From positions 16,834-80,833 of the forward strand of contig NZ_BOMS01000137.1 of assembly GCF_016862315.1 (NCBI RefSeq): 64,000 nucleotides of DNA, read 5' to 3'. Position 1 is the first letter of the stretch. The number at the start of each line of letters is the position of its first letter. Below the pieces are notes generated by a model. It saw nothing but the letters and a program-made list of their open reading frames with translations. It was not told where the DNA came from and did not search any database. This DNA is from Actinoplanes palleronii. Its GTDB lineage: Bacteria > Actinomycetota > Actinomycetes > Mycobacteriales > Micromonosporaceae. Position numbers and translations under genes: made by a program. This document shows, one piece after another, positions 46,578 to 54,128 of this stretch.

Positions 46578-48208
46578 TGATGGAGAAGAAACCGTTGCGT
46601 GTCATTGCCGGGCCGTTCGTTGTGCCCGGACCGGCGGGGGTGGCGATCCGGGACCGGCTCAGGGTGAGCGTCGAGGACGCGCACGTGTTGTTTCTGGTCG
46701 GCGTGCATCTGGGGTCGCTGGCATCTGGTGATCTGGCGGCTCGTAGCCGCGACGGTCTGCGTCATGACAAGGATTCGTGGGCGGCTCGGAAACGGGATCT
46801 GACGCCGGCATCGTCGTCGCGGTGGGCGGGATCGATCACCAAGGCCAGCCATGATCAGTGGGCTCTTGCCCGCCGTGGCCTGGCCGCGCACATGCGAGGG
46901 CTTGAGGCCGGGATTGCCACCGTGAGGCGGCGGCTTGCGCTGCCGCTCGGGCAGAAAGGTAGCGTAGGCGAGCCCGGTGGCTACCGGTCGGCGCGGGAGT
47001 GGCACACGAAGTCACGGCGCCTCGTGACGCTGCAACAGCGGCACGAGACGGCGATCGCTGACTGGCATGCCGGGCGTGTCCGTACCGTCCGCGGCGGGAG
47101 ACGCCTCGCGAACACCCGTCACCACCTCGACCAGGCCGGGCTGAGTGAACAGCAGTGGCGGGAGCAGTGGACCGCGGCGCGGCTGTTCCTGTCCGCTGAC
47201 GGTGAGACCGGTAAACGGTTCGGCAATGAGACGATCCGGGTCACTCCGGTTGGGCAGGTTTCGCTAAAACTCCCGGCCCCGTTGGCGCATCTCGCGAACG
47301 CGGCTCATGGCCGGTACGTGCTGTCGTGCAGTGTCGTGTTTGCGCACCGCGGTGGGCAGTGGCGCGACCGGATCGAGGCGAACACGGCGATCGCGTACAC
47401 GATCCGTCACGACGCCAACCGGAATCGTTGGTACCTTACCGCCGCCTGGCAGTGCTCGCCCGCACCTGTCGTGCCGTTGCAGGCCGCGCTGACCGGCGGT
47501 TGCGTCGGGGTGGACACCAATAACGATCACCTTGCGGCGTGGCGGCTCGACCCGCACGGCAACCCGGTCGGTGAACCCCGGCGTTTTCGCTATGACCTTG
47601 CCGGAACCGCCGGGCACCGCGACGCTCAGATCCGGCACGCGCTCACCCGGCTGCTGCACTGGACCCGTCAAGCCGGCGTGACCGCCATCGCCGTTGAGGA
47701 CCTCGACTTCACCGACGGCAAGACCCGCGAGAAATACGGCCGCAGGAAGCGGTTCCGGAACGTGATCTCCCGGTTCCCGACCGCACGGTTACGGGCCCGG
47801 ATCGTATCGATGGCCGCCGAAATCGGGATTACCGTCGTGGCCGTGGACCCGGCCTACACTTCCCGGTGGGGTGCCGAACACTGGCGTAAACCGATGACCG
47901 CCCGCCACCGCGCCACCACCCGTCACGCTGCCGCGAGCATCGTGATCGCACGACGCGCCCAAGGTCATCCCGCCCGGCGGCGGACGTCACCGCCCCCACA
48001 CCACCGGAGCGATGGTGTGGGGCATCGGAGCGTCCAGGCCGGACAGGACAACCTCGGACGCGAGGAACCCCGCCGCCCTGGCACCGGACCACGTCTTCAA
48101 GCCGTGTCCCCGACCACCGGCCGAAAGCGGGCAACCAGCGTCTCCAACACCGTTCGGGAGACGCGCGCTACGCGGGACCAACTCCCGCACAGTGTCAAGG
48201 AACGGTGA
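46577..48208 (+). CDS. TnpB-like (IS607-associated) protein, RuvC-III acid not visible
   Basis: A 543-residue RNA-guided-nuclease-type protein (Cas12 ancestor family). RuvC-I: GGCVGVDTNNDHLAAW, Asp313. RuvC-II: AIAVEDLDF, Glu374. The segment expected to carry the third acid reads ATTRHAAASIVIARRAQGH (about 446-464), with no Asp or Glu. The cysteine zinc ribbon of classical TnpB is absent between (VDPAYTSRWGAEHWRKPM). The C-terminal 75 residues are basic, and their DNA also folds into hairpins, as expected for an overlapping omega RNA. The frame is fully open despite the dead tnpA. Either a nuclease-inactive derivative or a subgroup with a different third ligand. Confidence 0.85.
   Translation: MMEKKPLRVIAGPFVVPGPAGVAIRDRLRVSVEDAHVLFLVGVHLGSLASGDLAARSRDGLRHDKDSWAARKRDLTPASSSRWAGSITKASHDQWALARRGLAAHMRGLEAGIATVRRRLALPLGQKGSVGEPGGYRSAREWHTKSRRLVTLQQRHETAIADWHAGRVRTVRGGRRLANTRHHLDQAGLSEQQWREQWTAARLFLSADGETGKRFGNETIRVTPVGQVSLKLPAPLAHLANAAHGRYVLSCSVVFAHRGGQWRDRIEANTAIAYTIRHDANRNRWYLTAAWQCSPAPVVPLQAALTGGCVGVDTNNDHLAAWRLDPHGNPVGEPRRFRYDLAGTAGHRDAQIRHALTRLLHWTRQAGVTAIAVEDLDFTDGKTREKYGRRKRFRNVISRFPTARLRARIVSMAAEIGITVVAVDPAYTSRWGAEHWRKPMTARHRATTRHAAASIVIARRAQGHPARRRTSPPPHHRSDGVGHRSVQAGQDNLGREEPRRPGTGPRLQAVSPTTGRKRATSVSNTVRETRATRDQLPHSVKER
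47994..48206 (+). ncRNA. putative omega RNA (TnpB guide RNA scaffold)
   Basis: In IS605/IS607 elements the TnpB guide RNA comes from the 3' end of tnpB and the right end. Here that stretch holds CCCCACACCA-N9-TGGTGTGGGG (47994-48022, perfect 10-bp stem), GTCTCC-N11-GGAGAC (48140-48162) and other GC stems. It ends GTGTCAAGGAACGG. The guide would be the DNA just beyond, the start of the SnoaL-like gene. Inferred by position and folding only. Confidence 0.4.
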
Positions 48209-48212
48209 ACTG

Positions 48213-48641
48213 ATGGGTGATGAAAAAACCATCGCCGAGCTGGTGCGGATCTTCTTCGCCGCGTTCACCTCGGCCGCCGACTGCGACGCACGGCTCGACG
48301 ACCTGCGGGGCGTCTTCCTGCCCGCCGCGCTGATCATCCGCACCTGCGGGGGAGAACCCACGGTGTACGACGTGGACGGCTTCATCGCCCCGCGCCGCGA
48401 GCTGCTCACCAGCGGCGAGCTCACCGACTTCGCGGAGTGGGAGGTGGCCGGGCGCACCGAGATCTACGGCGACATCGCCCAGCACTTCTGCACGTACGCG
48501 AAGTCGTGGCGCCGCGACGGCGAGCTGCACACCGGGCGGGGTGCGAAGACGCTGCAGTTCGTCCGGACCCTCGCCGGCTGGCGGATCAGCGCGGTCGCCT
48601 GGGACGACGAGCGGGTCGCCGAGGCGGAGGTTGCCGCATAG
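48213..48641 (+). CDS. SnoaL/NTF2-like protein
   Basis: A 142-residue cone-shaped NTF2-fold protein: KTIAELVRIFFAAFTSAADC at the start, then TVYDVDGFIAPRRELLTSGE and a beta-rich half FVRTLAGWRISAVAWDDERV. This family covers polyketide cyclases, isomerases and uncharacterised proteins (DUF4440-like). ATG 48213 follows AAGGAACGG, which is the very end of the mobile element, so the insertion supplies its ribosome-binding site. The original promoter is probably displaced. Confidence 0.8.
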   Translation: MGDEKTIAELVRIFFAAFTSAADCDARLDDLRGVFLPAALIIRTCGGEPTVYDVDGFIAPRRELLTSGELTDFAEWEVAGRTEIYGDIAQHFCTYAKSWRRDGELHTGRGAKTLQFVRTLAGWRISAVAWDDERVAEAEVAA

Positions 48642-48666
48642 TCAGATCATCTCTATATTGCGTGTC

Positions 48667-49074
48667 GTGCCCCCATCGATGCGTGAGCCGACGTTCTGGG
48701 CTCTCACCGTGCTCGCTTCCGGTCCCCACCACGGCTACGGCCTGATCCGGGAGGCCGCCCGGCTCTCCGAGGGCCGGGTGACGCTGCAGCCCGGCACGCT
48801 CTATGCCGCGCTGGACCGGCTCGGCGCCGAGGGCCTGGTCGCCCTGGACCGCGAGGAGATCGTCGACGGGCGGGCGCGGCGCTACTACCGGCTCACCGAC
48901 GCGGGCGCCAAGGCCCTGGACGTGGAGGCGGCCCGGTTGAGGGCGAGCGCCGACGCGGCCCGCGCGCAGCTCGCCACCCGCAAAGGCTTCGGCCCGGCCG
49001 TAGCGATGGGCCCGGCCGTAGCGATGGGCCCGGCTCTCGGTATGGGCCCGGCCCTCGCTTGGGGACCGGCGTGA
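48667..49074 (+). CDS. PadR-family regulator with repeat-expanded C-terminus
   Basis: A 135-residue winged-helix protein: EPTFWALTVLASGPHHGYGL, REAARLSEGRVTLQPGTLYA, ALDRLGAEGLVALDREEIVD, RRYYRLTDAGAKAL. It is a PadR-s1-like short regulator ending in a tail of four 18-bp repeats (GPAVAM-type). GTG 48667 or ATG 48679 may be the start. Its stop overlaps the membrane-protein start as GTGA, the classical PadR-plus-membrane-protein pair. Confidence 0.88.
   Translation: MPPSMREPTFWALTVLASGPHHGYGLIREAARLSEGRVTLQPGTLYAALDRLGAEGLVALDREEIVDGRARRYYRLTDAGAKALDVEAARLRASADAARAQLATRKGFGPAVAMGPAVAMGPALGMGPALAWGPA
48991..49062 (+). repeat. four 18-bp coding tandem repeats at the PadR 3' end
   Basis: Units at 48991, 49009, 49027 and 49045, the first two identical (GGCCCGGCCGTAGCGATG), the others degenerate. 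They encode G-P-A-V-A-M type hexapeptides just before the coupled stop. Confidence 0.8.
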
Positions 49075-50231
49075 CCGGCGGCGAGCGCCTGGAACGGCGC
49101 TACCGGCGACTGATCCGCGTCTACCCACCCGGGCCGCGGCGCGAGGAACTGCTGAACACGCTGCTCGACTGCGCCCCACCGGACCGCGTGCGTCCGACCG
49201 CGCGGGAGGTCGGCAACGTCGTACGCCATGGGGTTCGTGCCCGCCTCGGTCGTCCGAAATCCCGCAGCATTGTGGTGCTGGCCGCCCTGGCGGCCCTGGT
49301 CGCCGGGTGTTTCGGCGCGGCCGGGATGTCCGTGCTGGGCTGGCAGTTCGCCCCGGCGCTGACCGGTGTCGTGCAGGCGCAGGGCATCGACCGGACGGTT
49401 TTCCCGGGGATGGACGTGAAGGGCTGCGAGGACGGCGACGAGTGGGTCTACTCGTCGAACTGCGCCGACATGCCGGCGTTCATCTGGAACCCGGACAACG
49501 AGGGCACCCGGTACGGCTACCTCGAATACGTGGTGGCGCCGACCGCCGCGACCCTCGACCACCTGACCTTCACCACCGGTGTCCGGGATCGCCTGGTCGC
49601 CGACGGCTGGCGGATCGGCGGCGACATCCGGGTCCACGACGGCGTCGACGACCTCGACACCAGCGTGCTCGACGGCACCAGCGCCCCGTTCCCCAGCAAC
49701 GACGTCGAGACGAACGTGCGGGAGGCGACGTTCTGGGCCCACCGCGACGGCCTGGTCCTGGAGTTCTTCGACGCGACCGGCTCCGATGAGCCCGGCGGCG
49801 CGATCGACCCGCAGGCGACGGCCCGGTTCACGGTGGCCCGCTCGGCGCCGTGGTGGCTGTGGGCGATGACGGGGGCCGGCGCGCTGTTCGGGATCGTGGG
49901 CGGCTGGCTGCTCACCGGGTGGATCAGTCGCCGCCTCGAGGGGAATGGCCCCGCGACCGTGATGGCGGCGCTGCCCGCGTGGGTGTGCGCGCTTCCGCTG
50001 ACGTACGGGGTGCTGCCGCTCAACGAGCAGGTCGGGCGGCCGTGGGAGGAGGGGCTCTTCGTCGGGCTGCACGCCAAGTTGGCGGCGTGGCCGGACCTCG
50101 GGTTCACGGTGCTCAACCCGGTGCTGGTGCTGGCTTTCGGCGCGTTCCTGCCGGCCCTGGCGGTCGCCGCCACGATCCGGCGACGACCGGACGGCGAGAT
50201 CCCCTGGGCCGACCGCGACCCCTCTTTCTGA
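49071..50231 (+). CDS. membrane protein coupled to PadR
   Basis: A 386-residue integral membrane protein. A cytoplasmic N-terminus of about 65 residues resembles the HAAS domain that often partners PadR regulators (ERLERRYRRLIRVYPPGPRR). TM1 is VVLAALAALVAGCFGAAG, followed by an extracytoplasmic domain of about 160 residues with Cys at DVKGCEDG and SSNCADM. Four more hydrophobic segments follow near WWLWAMTGAGALFGIVGGWL, VMAALPAWVCALPLTYGVLP and VLNPVLVLAFGAFLPALAVA. GTG 49071 overlaps the PadR stop. The substrate or signal is unknown. Confidence 0.8.
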   Translation: MTGGERLERRYRRLIRVYPPGPRREELLNTLLDCAPPDRVRPTAREVGNVVRHGVRARLGRPKSRSIVVLAALAALVAGCFGAAGMSVLGWQFAPALTGVVQAQGIDRTVFPGMDVKGCEDGDEWVYSSNCADMPAFIWNPDNEGTRYGYLEYVVAPTAATLDHLTFTTGVRDRLVADGWRIGGDIRVHDGVDDLDTSVLDGTSAPFPSNDVETNVREATFWAHRDGLVLEFFDATGSDEPGGAIDPQATARFTVARSAPWWLWAMTGAGALFGIVGGWLLTGWISRRLEGNGPATVMAALPAWVCALPLTYGVLPLNEQVGRPWEEGLFVGLHAKLAAWPDLGFTVLNPVLVLAFGAFLPALAVAATIRRRPDGEIPWADRDPSF

Positions 50232-50240
50232 CCGGGTTAC

Positions 50241-50780
50241 CTACAGGTTTTCGCGGATCTTGTCGACGATGCCGTCCCGGATGGCCGTGGTGGACATGCG
50301 GGTGGCGTCGTGGTCGGTGGACGGGTCGGACGTGACGACGTCGTACTGCGTCACGCCGGTCGTGCCCATCGTGATGCGGATGCCGATCTGCAGCGTTCCG
50401 GTGGGGTTCTTCTCCTCGGTCTGGTATTCGCAGAGCACGCCGGAGAAGTTCTTGTGCCGATAGGACGCCTGGTAGGGCAGGGTGATGCTGCCGTCGAACC
50501 CGCTCGACATGTCCCCGGTCACGGTCACCGCCGGTACGCCGACCGTTCCGTCGACCCAGCGCTCGTGCCCGCTGCAAGTCTCGACGCCCAGCACACGGCG
50601 TCGCCGGACGTCGTCCTCGTGGCGGCTGAACGCACGGCCACTCACGAACTGGGAGATCTTGCCGGTGACATGGTCGGTGAACGCATCGCCGGTGCCGGCT
50701 GGTGACGCGGACGCCGGGGTCGCCGTGCCGGCCAGCAGGGTTGCGGCCATCAGTCCGCTCATCAGCGCGCGCCTGTACAT
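50241..50780 (-). CDS. secreted protein of unknown function
   Basis: A 179-residue protein with a Sec signal peptide (MYRRALMSGLMAATLLAGTA, cleavage near ASAS) and a mature domain of about 150 residues with two cysteines (GVETCSGHE, GVLCEYQTE). Beta-rich: VTGDMSSGFDGSITLPYQAS and TLQIGIRITMGTTGVTQYDV. No family recognised. AAAGGGATTCCCC precedes the ATG. Convergent with the membrane-protein gene. Confidence 0.75.
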   Translation of the reverse strand: MYRRALMSGLMAATLLAGTATPASASPAGTGDAFTDHVTGKISQFVSGRAFSRHEDDVRRRRVLGVETCSGHERWVDGTVGVPAVTVTGDMSSGFDGSITLPYQASYRHKNFSGVLCEYQTEEKNPTGTLQIGIRITMGTTGVTQYDVVTSDPSTDHDATRMSTTAIRDGIVDKIRENL

Positions 50781-50803
50781 GGGGAATCCCTTTCGCAACA
50801 TGA

Positions 50804-50973
50804 TCAGTCGACGCCGGGCGTGGTCTTGTCGCCGCATTGCTGCGGATCGTTGGGCACTTCCTGCCCGTCGTCGGTGGTGTGCCATCCGCTCGTGGCGGGT
50901 GAGGCCGTCGCGGGTGCGGGCCCGATTCCCAGGCTCGCGGCCAGCACGACACCGAATACGGCTACCTTTTCAT
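50804..50973 (-). pseudogene. small secreted peptide gene with one-base frameshift
   Basis: ATG 50973 has GAGAAG upstream and reads MKR then TAG. Adding one G after AGG restores MKRVAVFGVVLAASLGIGPA, a clear signal peptide, followed by a short mature peptide ending DPQQCGDKTTPGVD and a stop at 50804. It is either a recent pseudogene or a sequencing error in a G run. It lies 23 bp upstream of the secreted-protein gene and would be its operon partner. Confidence 0.6.
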
Positions 50974-50992
50974 CGTCTTCTCTTCGTGATAA

Positions 50993-51027
50993 CTCGCAGT
51001 GGCGATGCGATTTCTCGCAGTGGCGAT
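50993..51027. promoter_or_regulatory. two 14-bp direct repeats, 21 bp apart
   Basis: CTCGCAGTGGCGAT at 50993-51006 and 51014-51027, exactly two DNA turns apart, upstream of the secreted-peptide pair and downstream of the HxlR gene. The spacing suggests a transcription-factor site on one face of the DNA. Confidence 0.5.
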
Positions 51028-51104
51028 TCGAGGCGACGTTATGCGGCCGCCGACCGAGTCGCGGGCGCTATCACGGAAAACGAGCCGAACGGGGTTTCCG
51101 CAGG

Positions 51105-51548
51105 TCAGTCCGTGCGGGTGTCGTAGGTGGCGCGGTGCGCGAACACGTCGTCCATGTGGTCCTGGGCCCACGATTTCAAGGCCCGCATCGTCACGTGCAG
51201 CGACAGGCCCAGCTCGGTCAGCTCGTAGGTCACCGTGACCGGGACGGTCGGGGTCGCGGTGCGGGTGACCAGGCCGTCGCGTTCCAGGGAGCGCAGCGTC
51301 TGGGTGAGCATCTTCTGACTCACGCCGGCCAGCATCCGGGACAGCTCCGAGTAGCGCATCGGGCGGGGCCGGCCGGCGCAGTCGGCGCCGAACTGGTGGG
51401 AGCCGTCGCTGCCCAGGGCGGACAGGATCAGCGTGACCCACTTGTCGGCGAGGCGGTCGAGCAGGTTGCGGCTGGGGCACTGGGCCAGGAACGCGTTGTA
51501 CTCCGCCTTCGCCTGCGCCCGCTTCTCGGCCGCCGATGTTGTCGCCAT
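51105..51548 (-). CDS. HxlR-family transcriptional regulator
   Basis: A 147-residue winged-helix regulator. LLDRLADKWVTLILSALGSD, MRYSELSRMLAGVSQKMLTQ, TLRSLERDGLVTR. A single N-terminal Cys in FLAQCPSRNLL matches the redox-sensing Cys of many HxlR/QorR proteins. Divergent from the aldo/keto reductase at 51666, with a CTTCC...GGAAG palindrome between. Likely senses electrophiles or quinones and controls that enzyme. Confidence 0.93.
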   Translation of the reverse strand: MATTSAAEKRAQAKAEYNAFLAQCPSRNLLDRLADKWVTLILSALGSDGSHQFGADCAGRPRPMRYSELSRMLAGVSQKMLTQTLRSLERDGLVTRTATPTVPVTVTYELTELGLSLHVTMRALKSWAQDHMDDVFAHRATYDTRTD

Positions 51549-51595
51549 CGCCCGCTCCTCGTGAGATGAGTCCGTTACGCACTTTCAGGTGCCTA

Positions 51596-51610
51596 CTTCC
51601 CGACAGGAAG
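51596..51610. promoter_or_regulatory. HxlR operator candidate
   Basis: CTTCC-CGACA-GGAAG, perfect 5-bp arms with partial extension on both sides, in the divergent region between HxlR and the aldo/keto reductase. Confidence 0.5.
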
Positions 51611-51665
51611 CTGCCTGGTCATAGTGAAGCAGCAAGCAGTTCAGCACGAAAGTCAGAGGTGGACG

Positions 51666-52532
51666 ATGTCGACGAACTCCCTTCCCGGTGGCACCTGGTC
51701 GCTGGGGGACCTGACCGTGACCCGGTTCGGCTACGGCGCCATGCAGCTCGCCGGGCCGTGGGTGATGGGGCCGCCGGCCGATCACGACGGGGCGCTTGCC
51801 CTGCTCCGGGAAGCCGTCCAGCTCGGGATCACCCATATCGACACCAGTGATGCGTACGGGCCGGAGGTCACCAACCGGTTGATCCGGGAGGCGCTGCACC
51901 CCTACCCGGAGGGGCTGCACATCGTCACGAAGGTGGGTGCGAACCGGGACGAACGGGGTGGCTGGCCGCCGGCCCGGGACGCGGGAAGTGTGCGTCGTGG
52001 CGTACACCAGAATCTTTTGAATCTGGGTCTAGAGGTCCTCGACCTGGTCAATCTGCGGCTCGGCAACGCGGAGGGGCCCCAGCCGGAATCGGTCACGGAG
52101 GCGTTCGGGACGCTCGCCGAGCTGCAACGCGAGGGGCTGATCCGGCACCTCGGGGTGAGCAACGCGACGCCCGAGCAGGTCGCCGAGGCGCAGGGAATCG
52201 CGCCGATCGTGTGCGTGCAGAACCTGTACAACCTGGCGTTCCGGCAGGATGACGGCCTGATCGACTCGCTCGCCGAGCAGGGTGTCGCCTACGTGCCGTT
52301 CTTCCCGCTCGGCGGGTTCAGCCCGCTGCAATCCGCGGCACTCTCCGCGGTCGCCGCCCGCCTGGAGGCCACGCCGATGTCGGTCGCGCTGGCGTGGCTG
52401 CTGCAACGCTCCCCGAACATCCTGCTCATTCCGGGCACCTCGTCGGTCACCCACCTGCGCGAGAACGTCGCCGGAGCCGGCCTGCAGCTCGGCGAGGACG
52501 ACCTCGTCGAGCTGAACAAAATCGGGCTCTGA
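51666..52532 (+). CDS. aldo/keto reductase
   Basis: A 288-residue AKR-family enzyme. HIDTSDAYGPE (Asp/Tyr), IVTKVG (Lys); the usual His position reads LDLVNLRLG, where Asn replaces it, as in some pyridoxal-reductase and YdbC-like AKRs. LGVSNATPEQVAEAQ and ILLIPGTSSVTHLREN complete the barrel. ATG 51666 follows GAGGTGGACG. Opposite an HxlR regulator with a probable redox Cys, so an aldehyde- or quinone-detoxifying role is plausible. Confidence 0.92.
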   Translation: MSTNSLPGGTWSLGDLTVTRFGYGAMQLAGPWVMGPPADHDGALALLREAVQLGITHIDTSDAYGPEVTNRLIREALHPYPEGLHIVTKVGANRDERGGWPPARDAGSVRRGVHQNLLNLGLEVLDLVNLRLGNAEGPQPESVTEAFGTLAELQREGLIRHLGVSNATPEQVAEAQGIAPIVCVQNLYNLAFRQDDGLIDSLAEQGVAYVPFFPLGGFSPLQSAALSAVAARLEATPMSVALAWLLQRSPNILLIPGTSSVTHLRENVAGAGLQLGEDDLVELNKIGL

Positions 52533-52534
52533 GG

Positions 52535-52966
52535 TCAGCAGGTGACCGTAGTGCGACCCGTTTTGCTGCCCCACTCGCAGGTGTCCTGCACGACGCCCGC
52601 CCTGGTGCGCAGCGTGGCGACGTCGCCGGTGTTGTTCCAGACGTAGTTGCCGGAGTTCCAGTACAGCTGGGTGGCGGTGTCGGTGCCCCGGCCGGTGTGC
52701 AGGACGACCTTGCCGCCCTTGCCGGCGATCGTGACAGTGCCGAAGGTGTATGTCCGTGACGCGTCGGCGATCTGCCAGCCCTTCAGGCTGACAGCCTGGT
52801 CACCGGGGTTGACCAGCGCGATCCACTCCGCGTTGAGCGAGTCGTTGGCGCGGGTGTCCTTGCCCGGCGAGTCGTACTGGGTGCTGTGGAACCGCACGGT
52901 GGGAGCGGCCGGGGCGGGCGCGGCGGCGATCATCAGGGCGCCGGCGATCGACAGCAGGATGTGCAT
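52535..52966 (-). CDS. secreted lamin-tail-domain protein
   Basis: A 143-residue protein with a signal peptide (MHILLSIAGALMIAAAPAPA) and one lamin tail domain (immunoglobulin-like): LNAEWIALVNPGDQAVSLKG, WQIADASRTYTFG, VVLHTGRGTDTATQLYW, VWNNTGDVATLRTRAG. Bacterial LTD proteins are often exported and attached to nucleases or cell-surface enzymes. TGAGGAGACG precedes ATG 52966. It starts 12 bp after the cutinase-like gene stop, so the two form an operon. Confidence 0.9.
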   Translation of the reverse strand: MHILLSIAGALMIAAAPAPAAPTVRFHSTQYDSPGKDTRANDSLNAEWIALVNPGDQAVSLKGWQIADASRTYTFGTVTIAGKGGKVVLHTGRGTDTATQLYWNSGNYVWNNTGDVATLRTRAGVVQDTCEWGSKTGRTTVTC

Positions 52967-52977
52967 GGAACGTCTCC

Positions 52978-54042
52978 TCAGTGTGCGGCGACGAACGCCG
53001 CGGCCGGGGCTTCCCAGCCGCTGTAGCGGGTGTAGTAGTCCTTGTGCACGTCGGTGCGGCCCCAGGTGGTCCAATCCGGCCAGTAGTGGAACTTCTGGCG
53101 CAGCACCACGCCGGACTTCCAGGAGCCGATCGGGCTGCACACCACGTCACCGACATAGCAGATCGACGCGGTGGGGATGCCCAGCGCGGTGAGCTGCCTG
53201 CCGGTGGACGTGCGGCCGATCGGGCTGGCCGTCACCACGGTGCGCATCCCGGTCAGCGTGTCCTGATACTTCTCGGTCAGGCGGCTCTGCTGCTGCAGCT
53301 TCTCGCAGGTGGTGATCGCGTCGCACAACTGGTCGGGCAGCACGCGGTGGATCTTGCCGAGGGCGGTCAGGGCCGTGTACCAGGCGGCGCCGCCGATAGT
53401 GCCGTCCGCCATCCTGTTCGCGATGGTCAGCGTGCCGCTGCGGGCCGGGCCGTTCCAGCCGTCGCTGGTGGTGGGCTGCCGGTAGTCGGTGTCGTCGGCG
53501 AGCGGGTCGGCGATCAGGGCCAGCCCCTCGAAGCGGGTCTTCAGCGCGGGCGTGGTGCGGACCAGCTCGCTGACCGCCATGTGCGCGACGGCGGCGCCCT
53601 GGCTGTACCCGGACACGATGAACTTCGTGTCCGGGTACTTTCCGGTCAGCCGCTGCAGCTGCGTCTGCAGGATCTGGTAGTTGGTGGTGACCTCGCGCAG
53701 GTACTCGTTCCACTGATCAAAACCGGCGCCGAAGGTGGGCACCGGCATCGCCTTGTACCTGTGCAGCGAACCGGTGCAGGCGATCTTGCCCCGGTAGTGC
53801 GGGTCGGCGGCGAACCCGCGGTAGGCCTTGAGCACCCGCGTGCCCATCCGGCCGTCGGCGTCGATCGATGGCTCGCCGCTGCCGCGGACGCCGAGGAACA
53901 CGTACGCCGGGGCCGTGGCAGTCCTGCCCAGGCCCAGGTTGTTGTCGCAGGGGTTGGCCGGCGCCGCGGACGCCGCGGTGGGCACGGCCAGCACCGCGGC
54001 CAGCACGGCCAGACCGACCCACCCGTTTCCCAGCTTGCGCAT
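52978..54042 (-). CDS. secreted cutinase/serine esterase-family protein
   Basis: A 354-residue exported hydrolase. Signal peptide MRKLGNGWVGLAVLAAVLAV, cleavage near ASAAPA. Cutinase-family features: YVFLGVRGSGEP (oxyanion), nucleophile elbow SGYSQGAAV (catalytic Ser), and SICYVGDVVC with the conserved Asp between cysteines; the His is in DVHKDYYTRYS or FHYW. Several cysteines (NPCDNN, IACTGS, QLCDAITTCEK) fit disulphides of a secreted enzyme. GGGAAATCG precedes ATG 54042. Acts on polyesters or lipids outside the cell. Confidence 0.9.
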   Translation of the reverse strand: MRKLGNGWVGLAVLAAVLAVPTAASAAPANPCDNNLGLGRTATAPAYVFLGVRGSGEPSIDADGRMGTRVLKAYRGFAADPHYRGKIACTGSLHRYKAMPVPTFGAGFDQWNEYLREVTTNYQILQTQLQRLTGKYPDTKFIVSGYSQGAAVAHMAVSELVRTTPALKTRFEGLALIADPLADDTDYRQPTTSDGWNGPARSGTLTIANRMADGTIGGAAWYTALTALGKIHRVLPDQLCDAITTCEKLQQQSRLTEKYQDTLTGMRTVVTASPIGRTSTGRQLTALGIPTASICYVGDVVCSPIGSWKSGVVLRQKFHYWPDWTTWGRTDVHKDYYTRYSGWEAPAAAFVAAH

Positions 54043-54128
54043 CGATTTCCCTGCCGTCGTGGCGATCACGGCAGGAGGATTTCACAAAAACCCCTATTTT
54101 GTACGTTTAGGACACGCCCCCAGACGGG

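Larger units (their letters stand above)
46080..48208 (+). mobile_element. IS607-type element, TnpA decayed, TnpB-like ORF intact
   Basis: A unit of about 2.1 kb: a broken serine-recombinase (tnpA) gene followed by a long TnpB-like gene, overlapping as in IS607 elements, with a hairpin-rich 3' end. The right edge is probably close to GTGTCAAGGAACGG near 48205 and the left edge close to 46080. IS607 elements have no terminal inverted repeats, so the exact ends cannot be read. With tnpA broken it should not move by itself. It sits between DUF899 and a SnoaL-like gene. Confidence 0.8.
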
